Source: an uncultured bacterium
Lineage (GTDB): Bacteria; Patescibacteriota; Minisyncoccia; Phycocordibacterales; UBA9973
Direction: 5' to 3'
NCBI GenBank assembly: GCA_903907175.1
Contig: CAIVNB010000049.1
Coordinates: forward strand, 1-26,742
Length of the DNA stretch: 26,742 nucleotides
Position 1 is the stretch's first letter. Each line of letters begins with the position of its first letter. The position numbers and the translations under genes are program-made. The notes below the pieces were generated by a model that was not told where the DNA came from, ran no database searches, and was given only the letters and a program-made list of their open reading frames with translations. This document shows, one piece after another, positions 22,730 through 26,742 of this stretch.

Positions 22730-23311
22730 TTATGCTCTTTCAACGTATTCTCCAGTCTCAGTATTTACTCGGATAACATCTCCTTCATTTATGAACATTG
22801 GAGCAGTTAGTGTTGATCCATTTTCTAAAGTAATTACTTTTACTCCACCTTTTGAAGTGTCACCTCGTACTGCAGGGGGAGCATCTTTGACCTTGAATTC
22901 CATTTTAACAGGAAGCTTGAGACCAATAGTTTTTTCTTCATCCTCATCATCGATCCAAACTAAAGCTGATACAGTTTCGTTGGCTTTTAAAAATTTGGCT
23001 GTATTTCCGAGTAGGTTTTCATCAAGCTTGAAACGATCTGCTGGATTGGCAGGACTACAAAACCAATATTCTCCCTTATTTTGAAATAAAAACTTAACAT
23101 CTCTTTTTTCAATATCCGCTTCGTCGGCCTTATCTGAAACGTGATAGGTGGCAGGGAAGACCTTCCCGGAAATCAAACTTCTGAGCTTGACCTGGTTTTG
23201 AGGTTTTCGTTGCTGAGTGCGAGCTACGTGAGAGTCAATGACTTCACAAGGTTCATCATCATGTAATATTATTTTTCCACTTCTTATTTCGCTATATTCT
23301 AAAGTAGCCAT
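22730..23311 (-). CDS. efp: Translation elongation factor P
   Basis: EF-P enters the ribosomal E site and rescues ribosomes stalled at polyproline. The 193 aa contain the KOW-like domain I (SGKIILHDDEPCEVIDSHVA), OB domain II, and OB domain III with the C-terminal signature GDTSKGGVKVITLENGSTL and APMFINEGDVIRVNTETGEY. The tip of domain I, normally PGKG with the modified Lys34, reads TQQRKPQ by gap-free alignment: residue 34 is Gln, next to Arg35 and Lys36. Its promoter (TGA-TAATAT) lies about 30 nt upstream, so unlike most genes here it has a short leader. Confidence 0.93.
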   Translation of the reverse strand: MATLEYSEIRSGKIILHDDEPCEVIDSHVARTQQRKPQNQVKLRSLISGKVFPATYHVSDKADEADIEKRDVKFLFQNKGEYWFCSPANPADRFKLDENLLGNTAKFLKANETVSALVWIDDEDEEKTIGLKLPVKMEFKVKDAPPAVRGDTSKGGVKVITLENGSTLTAPMFINEGDVIRVNTETGEYVERA

Positions 23312-23341
23312 AGTTTTTCTTGGTTAATGTTTAATGTCTTC

Positions 23342-23350
23342 ATATTATCA
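23342..23350 (-). promoter_or_regulatory. Extended -10 promoter of efp
   Basis: On the minus strand TGA-TAATAT. The expected start is near 23335, leaving a leader of about 24 nt before the ATG at 23311. The leader has only a weak purine-rich stretch (AAGAAAA). Confidence 0.5.
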
Positions 23351-23431
23351 GAAAAATGTATAAAATCAAACTATATAAATACAGTTTATAAAAATTGAGA
23401 TTTTTTCTATAAAAATAGGAGTTAGGTGGTT

Positions 23432-23463
23432 TATACACATATCAGCGATAGCGTATATGTGTA
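23432..23463. repeat. Left inverted repeat of the Cas2-like unit, itself palindromic
   Basis: This 32-bp sequence matches the reverse complement of 23867-23898 at 30 of 32 positions (29 of 30 over 23434-23463). It has palindromic arms ACACATAT/ATATGTGT around the asymmetric core CAGCGATAGCGT, so the two copies are in opposite orientation. It overlaps the -35 region of the Cas2-like gene. The 5 bp just outside (23427-23431) are TGGTT. Confidence 0.85.
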
Positions 23464-23470
23464 ATGGTAG

Positions 23471-23482
23471 TATAATTTAGAG
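23471..23482 (+). promoter_or_regulatory. -10 box of the Cas2-like gene, leaderless
   Basis: TATAAT (23471-23476), six bases, then the ATG at 23483. The -35 position falls in the palindrome at 23434-23463, so a protein bound there would block the promoter. Confidence 0.55.
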
Positions 23483-23851
23483 ATGTCTCCATATTACAAA
23501 GGAATGAAAATTGATTTGCTTGGTTTGCCAGTTGGTGATTTTAATAAAAGTGACCGGGTAAAAAAGAAAAACAGAAAGAGAAATTTTTATCACATTTCCT
23601 TTTTTTCTCGATTTCCAGAAAATGCACCGAAAAATTTACTTTTGATTTATGATATACCGGAAGCGAAGAAAAAAGAACGGGATTGGTTTCGACGGCATTT
23701 GATAAAATTTGGGTATATTATGATTCAAAAAAGTGTTTGGGTAGGGCCATCACCGTTACCTAAAGAATTCCTAGATTATCTGAAAGAAATCAAAATAGGG
23801 GATAGTTTTAAAACATTTAAATTAGCAAAAGGTTACGAAAGTAAAAAATAG
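23483..23851 (+). CDS. Stand-alone Cas2-like / PaaX C-terminal-like protein
   Basis: A 122-aa protein. The Cas2-type ferredoxin fold is visible in NLLLIYDIPEAKKKERDWFR (strand 1 ending in Y-D-I-P, with the Asp that is catalytic in active Cas2), then RHLIKFGYIMIQKSVWVGPS (the 'G...Q.SV..' strand) and DYLKEIKIGDSFKTFKLAKG. The first 45 residues are basic (VKKKNRKRNFYH) and lack a clear winged helix, which many Patescibacteria PaaX/Cas2-like proteins carry. No CRISPR array, cas1 or other cas gene is nearby. It could be a nuclease, a regulator, or part of a small mobile unit, since it is bounded by inverted repeats. Confidence 0.75.
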   Translation: MSPYYKGMKIDLLGLPVGDFNKSDRVKKKNRKRNFYHISFFSRFPENAPKNLLLIYDIPEAKKKERDWFRRHLIKFGYIMIQKSVWVGPSPLPKEFLDYLKEIKIGDSFKTFKLAKGYESKK

Positions 23852-23866
23852 AATAATAAACAAAAA

Positions 23867-23898
23867 TACACATTTACGCTATCGCTGATATGTGTAAA
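23867..23898. repeat. Right inverted repeat of the Cas2-like unit
   Basis: Partner of 23432-23463 in opposite orientation. The next 5 bp (23899-23903) are TGGTT, the same as the 5 bp outside the left copy. It also lies just upstream of a TTGACA box that may drive the next gene, so it could serve as an operator. Confidence 0.85.
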
Positions 23899-23901
23899 TG
23901 G

Positions 23902-23932
23902 TTGACAGAGAGTCTCGGGGGGGGGGTATTAT
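23902..23932 (+). promoter_or_regulatory. Promoter with a G10 tract in its spacer
   Basis: A perfect -35 box TTGACA (23902-23907) and TATTAT (23927-23932) are separated by 19 bp: the small palindrome GAGAGTCTC and ten G (23917-23926). Loss of two G would give the optimal 17-bp spacing. The expected start is near 23939, with a leader of about 34 nt before the ATG at 23973. Confidence 0.5.
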
Positions 23933-23972
23933 TAGGGTATTAAAAATTAATAGTTAATAAAAAATTAAATTT

Positions 23973-24311
23973 ATGGAAGGAGCACCAATTGTTAACAAAG
24001 ATAATGAGGCAGAACTATGGCCACTTAACGAAGCAGAAAAAAAGGTACAGGAACTTACTAAGGAGATTGAAGATGGTATTAAATATGGATTGTTACACAA
24101 TATTCCTGTTTCAAATGGTTTTACTAAGGCGTACGTAGACACAGGAGTTAATGCTATTGAGGATAAAAATATTCATGACTCTACTACGTTTATGCGTGAA
24201 AATTTAAATTTTAATCCTGAGAGAGCGGCTTCTTTTAGAGAAAAACTTAAAATGCTTTCATCTAAATTAGATGAAATTGAAAAACTTAGCCCAGAATTAA
24301 GAAAATTTTAA
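23973..24311 (+). CDS. Protein of unknown function, 112 aa
   Basis: I do not recognise this protein. It is acidic to neutral, soluble and mostly helical, with no signal peptide, membrane segment or cysteine. Two charged helical parts (NEAEKKVQELTKEIEDGIKY and FREKLKMLSSKLDEIEKLS) could form coiled coils around a middle section with HNIPVSNGFTKAYVDTGV. It is preceded by the G10 promoter and the palindrome of the Cas2-like unit, and ends one base before or at the arm of a strong terminator, so it is a single-gene transcript. A clean open frame bounded by promoter and terminator supports it as real. Confidence 0.65.
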   Translation: MEGAPIVNKDNEAELWPLNEAEKKVQELTKEIEDGIKYGLLHNIPVSNGFTKAYVDTGVNAIEDKNIHDSTTFMRENLNFNPERAASFREKLKMLSSKLDEIEKLSPELRKF

Positions 24312-24366
24312 AATCAAAATAAAAAAACAGCGGACAAATTGTTCGCTGTTTTTTTATTTTGATTTT
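24310..24366. terminator. Bidirectional terminator between the 112-aa gene and recA
   Basis: A near-perfect palindrome centred on 24338: A/T-rich arms 24310-24327 and 24349-24366 (18 bp) and a CAGCG/CGCTG top (24328-24332 with 24344-24348). T7 follows the GC part on both strands. It can end both the plus-strand gene at 23973 and recA on the minus strand. Confidence 0.92.
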
Positions 24367-24372
24367 TGTTAT

Positions 24373-25419
24373 TTACGCCTCTTCTGCAAATTTCTTTTTG
24401 ATTTCTTTTAGTATTTCTTTAGCGATTTTTGAATTTACTTCTTCCTTCAAGAATTTACGAGTAGAATCATAGCCGACACCAAGCTTTATCTTTTCACTAC
24501 CTTCTTTTTCTGGTGTATATGAGTATGAATTTCCAGTTTTTTCAATAACTTTAAATTTCTCACCTAGAGCAATGATTTCTCCTTCACGAGAAATACCTTC
24601 ATTGTAAATTATATCGAATTCAGTTTGCTTAAATGGTGCTGCAACTTTATTTTTTACCACCTTTACCCGAGTACGGCTTCCGACAACGTCTTCACCTTTT
24701 TTGATTTGAGCAATTTTTCTGATATCTAGTCTAATAGAAGTATAGAATTTCAAGGCCTTACCTCCTGGAGTAGTTTCTGGATTTCCAAACATTACTCCGA
24801 TTTGCATTCTGATTTGATTTATAAAGATAATAATAGTCTTAGATTTTGAAACGATTGCGGTAAGTTTTCTAAGTGCTTGAGACATTAGTCTTGCTTGTTT
24901 GCCTACATGATATGCTCCCATATCACCCTCTATTTCATCTTTTGGAGTTAATGCCGCTACTGAGTCTATGACTATTACATCAATTTTTCCTGTACGAACG
25001 AGGCTCTCTACGATTTCTAATGCTTGTTCACCTGTATCTGGTTGAGAAACTAATAAATCATTTATTTTTACTCCAAGTTTTTTGGTATATTCAGGATCCA
25101 TTGCATGTTCAGCATCGATATATGCACAAACTCCACCGAGCTTCTGCGCTTCGGCTACGATATGTGAAGCAAGAGTAGTCTTCCCTGAAGACTCTGGTCC
25201 AAATATTTCTATGATACGTCCTCGGGGGATACCGCCAACACCGAGCGCCATATCAAGGCCAAGTGATCCAGTTGGTATCACATTTAAGTCGACTCTTGGA
25301 GTGTCTCCCATTTTTATTATTGAGCCTTCTCCGAATTTTGCTTGAATTGCTTTCAATGTATCATCAAGCATTGATGTGCCCAACGTCTTATCTTCCTTTT
25401 TTTCTTTTTTCTTTTGCAT
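24373..25419 (-). CDS. recA: Recombinase RecA
   Basis: RecA forms the nucleoprotein filament for homologous recombination and the SOS response. At 348 aa it is full length. Walker A is GPESSGKTT (residues 74-82) and Walker B is DVIVIDSVAAL. L1/L2 region segments are GDMGAYHVGKQARLMSQALR and FINQIRMQIGVMFGNPETTP followed by GGKALKFY. The N-terminus is Lys-rich (MQKKKEKKEDK) before the usual LDDTLKAIQAKFGEGSI block. No intein is present. Upstream lies repeat copy B and then the Ig-like membrane protein and ftsK, all on the same strand. No LexA-type operator was recognised. Confidence 0.98.
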   Translation of the reverse strand: MQKKKEKKEDKTLGTSMLDDTLKAIQAKFGEGSIIKMGDTPRVDLNVIPTGSLGLDMALGVGGIPRGRIIEIFGPESSGKTTLASHIVAEAQKLGGVCAYIDAEHAMDPEYTKKLGVKINDLLVSQPDTGEQALEIVESLVRTGKIDVIVIDSVAALTPKDEIEGDMGAYHVGKQARLMSQALRKLTAIVSKSKTIIIFINQIRMQIGVMFGNPETTPGGKALKFYTSIRLDIRKIAQIKKGEDVVGSRTRVKVVKNKVAAPFKQTEFDIIYNEGISREGEIIALGEKFKVIEKTGNSYSYTPEKEGSEKIKLGVGYDSTRKFLKEEVNSKIAKEILKEIKKKFAEEA

Positions 25420-25438
25420 TTTGTTTTTAAAAGCAATT

Positions 25439-25533
25439 AAGATGTTGTTAAAAATAGGCTTGGGAGCGCGACTGGCGCGAGCACGAGGAATTTTTTAGTA
25501 AAAAAACATCCGTGCTATTTTTAATAATATCTT
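25439..25533. repeat. Structured hairpin repeat, copy B (between recA and the Ig-like gene)
   Basis: Outer arms 25439-25457 and 25515-25533 pair over 19 positions (AAGAT.TT.TTAAAAATAG) with two G-U wobbles on the plus strand at the same places as in copy A. The core shares GGAGCGCGAC, GGCG, GAGGAATTTTTTAG and the A7 run. It starts 20 bases upstream of the recA ATG and lies 18 bases after the stop of the Ig-like gene, and is the only thing in that gap. Confidence 0.7.
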
Positions 25534-25550
25534 GAGTGCTTAATATTAAT

Positions 25551-25895
25551 CTAATAAATTAATTGATAATTTTTTTCATCTACATGCCCAAATTTATCTT
25601 GGGCGCGGATACTAACTACATTATAACCCAAAGCAAGGGCAATCGTTTCATCGAAATTTCCTTGCTGGTCTATCGATATTTCTCTGCCATTTAAGCTCAA
25701 TTTCACTGCATGTTTTGCGACACCGGTGATTTTCACTACATTATTAGTGACTTTCATTCCGTCTGTGATACTTACATTTTTTATTTTAACACCAAAAAGT
25801 AAATCTCTAGAATTGAAAAATCCGAAAATTAAAATAAAAACAAAAAGTACAGAAACAAGGGTAATCTTTAATATTTTTTTCGCATCTTTTTGCAT
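25551..25895 (-). CDS. Small membrane-anchored protein with an Ig-like domain
   Basis: Protein of 114 aa: a basic start MQKDAKK, one membrane segment (ITLVSVLFVFILIFGFF, about residues 11-27), and an outer domain of about 80 residues. The outer part matches the bacterial Ig-like/glucodextranase domain B pattern: VSITDGMKVTNNVVKITGVA, KLSLNGREISIDQQGNF, TIALALGYNVVSIRAQDKFG. This kind of domain is common in cell-envelope proteins of Patescibacteria; the function is unknown. It begins 7 nt after the ftsK stop, so it is probably in the ftsK operon. Confidence 0.75.
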   Translation of the reverse strand: MQKDAKKILKITLVSVLFVFILIFGFFNSRDLLFGVKIKNVSITDGMKVTNNVVKITGVAKHAVKLSLNGREISIDQQGNFDETIALALGYNVVSIRAQDKFGHVDEKNYQLIY

Positions 25896-25902
25896 CTTTT
25901 CT

Positions 25903-26742
25903 TTACATCATATTATTTCCACTCTCGTCTCTATTTATTTTTTCTAGCACCTCTCTTGGTTTTGCACCATCCGATGGTCCTATCACTCCTCGACTTTCAA
26001 GCATATCCATAAGTCTTGCAGCTCTTGCATATCCCAAGCCCAATTTTCTTTGCAAATATGAAGTCGATCCTTTGCCTGCTTGTATTATGCATTCACGTGC
26101 GTCTTCATAAAGTTCATCTTCTTCCTCTTCTTTTTCATCATCAAGCACACTTTCGAAAATTGATTTGTCGGCAGATATGGAGCCACTAGAGATAGATATT
26201 TCTTCGAGCACTTCATCTTTATATGCGTCAGCAAGATATTTTACAACTTTTTTAACTTCACTTTCTGAGACATAAGCCGATTGCAAACGTTCTGGCTGAG
26301 CATCTCCCGAAGAATAGAGCATATCACCAGCACCAAGCAATTTTTCTGCTCCTCCTGCATCGAGTATTGTACGTGAATCTATTTGTGACGAAACTTTAAG
26401 TGCGATACGTGCTGGTATGTTTGCTTTAATCAATCCTGTGATGACGTTTACTTCAGGGCGCTGGGTTGAGAGGACGAGGTGGATACCGACAGCTCGAGAC
26501 ATTTGAGCAAGTCGTACTATTGCAGATTCGAGCTCTCTTGGATATGCACTCATAATATCTGCAAGTTCATCTATCATTATCACAATATATGGCAAACGAT
26601 CTGCAATGATTTCTGTCTCTGTCCCATCTGCATTTTTCTTCATTTTCTTTGCTCCTTTGCCAAAGACATTGTTGTGATATGACTCTATATTTTGTACTGA
26701 CTCAGCTTCGAGGATATCATAACGGCGGTCCATTTCTTTTGC
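25903..26742 (-). CDS. ftsK: DNA translocase FtsK/SpoIIIE, C-terminal part (5' end outside window)
   Basis: FtsK pumps chromosomal DNA through the closing septum. The frame stays open to the window edge (A-K-E-M-D-R-R-Y), so the ATG at 26733 is internal and the N-terminal membrane and Walker A parts lie outside. Visible are Walker B with YIVIMIDELADIM, then IVRLAQMSRAVGIHLVLSTQ, RPEVNVITGLIKANIPARIA, LDAGGAEKLLGAGDMLY and the C-terminal gamma domain (ECIIQAGKGSTSYLQRKLGL, then GYARAARLMDMLESRGVIGP), the winged helix that reads the KOPS/SRS polarity sequences. The last residues (PREVLEKINRDESGNNMM) are a short tail. Confidence 0.96.
   Translation of the reverse strand, partial: AKEMDRRYDILEAESVQNIESYHNNVFGKGAKKMKKNADGTETEIIADRLPYIVIMIDELADIMSAYPRELESAIVRLAQMSRAVGIHLVLSTQRPEVNVITGLIKANIPARIALKVSSQIDSRTILDAGGAEKLLGAGDMLYSSGDAQPERLQSAYVSESEVKKVVKYLADAYKDEVLEEISISSGSISADKSIFESVLDDEKEEEEDELYEDARECIIQAGKGSTSYLQRKLGLGYARAARLMDMLESRGVIGPSDGAKPREVLEKINRDESGNNMM

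Noticed and set aside
23368..23395. Small inverted repeat AAACT/AGTTT upstream of efp
   Set aside because: Five-base arms in AT-rich DNA are expected by chance, and it is not placed at the efp promoter or start.
23399..23966. CRISPR-Cas locus, suggested by the Cas2-like protein and flanking repeats
   Set aside because: There are only two repeat copies, in opposite orientation, with a gene and not spacers between them. No cas1 or effector gene is nearby.
25420..25550. LexA/SOS operator before recA
   Set aside because: No inverted motif like the known LexA boxes was seen. The gap is filled by hairpin repeat copy B.

Overview
The window is a compact, AT-rich stretch of a bacterial chromosome with almost no free space between genes. 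The best fit is a member of the Candidate Phyla Radiation (Patescibacteria), most likely Parcubacteria. The reasons are: reduced, short versions of housekeeping proteins (RecO of 193 aa, MetG without a C-terminal tRNA-binding domain, dimeric-type GlyRS of 434 aa), a eukaryote/archaea-like type IleRS, a 7TM orphan sensor kinase with an odd H-box, a stand-alone Cas2-like protein without CRISPR, S6-SSB-S18 without bL9 next to it, and very poor Shine-Dalgarno signals. TGA is used as a stop (end of the CYTH gene, 1441-1443), so the genetic code is the standard bacterial one.

Layout. Positions 1-4822 (+): 3' part of glyA, a CYTH-domain protein, a Nudix hydrolase, thymidylate kinase, dUTPase and argS. 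Positions 4821-5061: a 240-bp gap holding a probable minus-strand structured RNA with its own promoter and terminator, plus the ileS promoter. Positions 5062-17931 (+): ileS (with a complete histidine-phosphatase domain inserted in it), a degenerate HAD-like protein, recO, a membrane-anchored surface protein, glyS, a second Nudix-like protein, an M16 peptidase, an AI-2E family membrane protein, metG and tatD. Positions 17985-21143 (+): a possible membrane-signalling group made of a 44-aa membrane peptide, a multi-pass membrane protein, a PRMT-like methyltransferase and a 7TM histidine kinase. Positions 21276-22565 (+): rpsF-ssb-rpsR. Positions 22620-23311: a structured repeat and efp (-). Positions 23427-23903: a small unit with 32-bp inverted ends around a Cas2-like gene, followed by a gene of unknown function behind a promoter with a G10 tract. 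Positions 24373-26742 (-): recA, a second copy of the structured repeat, a small membrane protein with an Ig-like domain, and the 3' part of ftsK.

The genes cover translation (four aminoacyl-tRNA synthetases, EF-P, S6, S18), nucleotide-pool upkeep (Tmk, Dut, Nudix), and DNA repair and segregation (RecA, RecO, SSB, FtsK). At least nine genes show a -10 box, mostly an extended TGnTAnnAT form, ending only 6-7 nt before the start codon. Their mRNAs are therefore probably leaderless. Inside operons, starts follow the previous stop closely and lack a Shine-Dalgarno sequence.

The observations I rate highest are the histidine phosphatase domain inside IleRS, the Cas2-like gene in a transposon-like inverted-repeat frame, the minus-strand RNA upstream of ileS, and the two covarying hairpin repeats. 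No stretch longer than 300 bases lacks a gene. No tRNA, rRNA or CRISPR array was seen.
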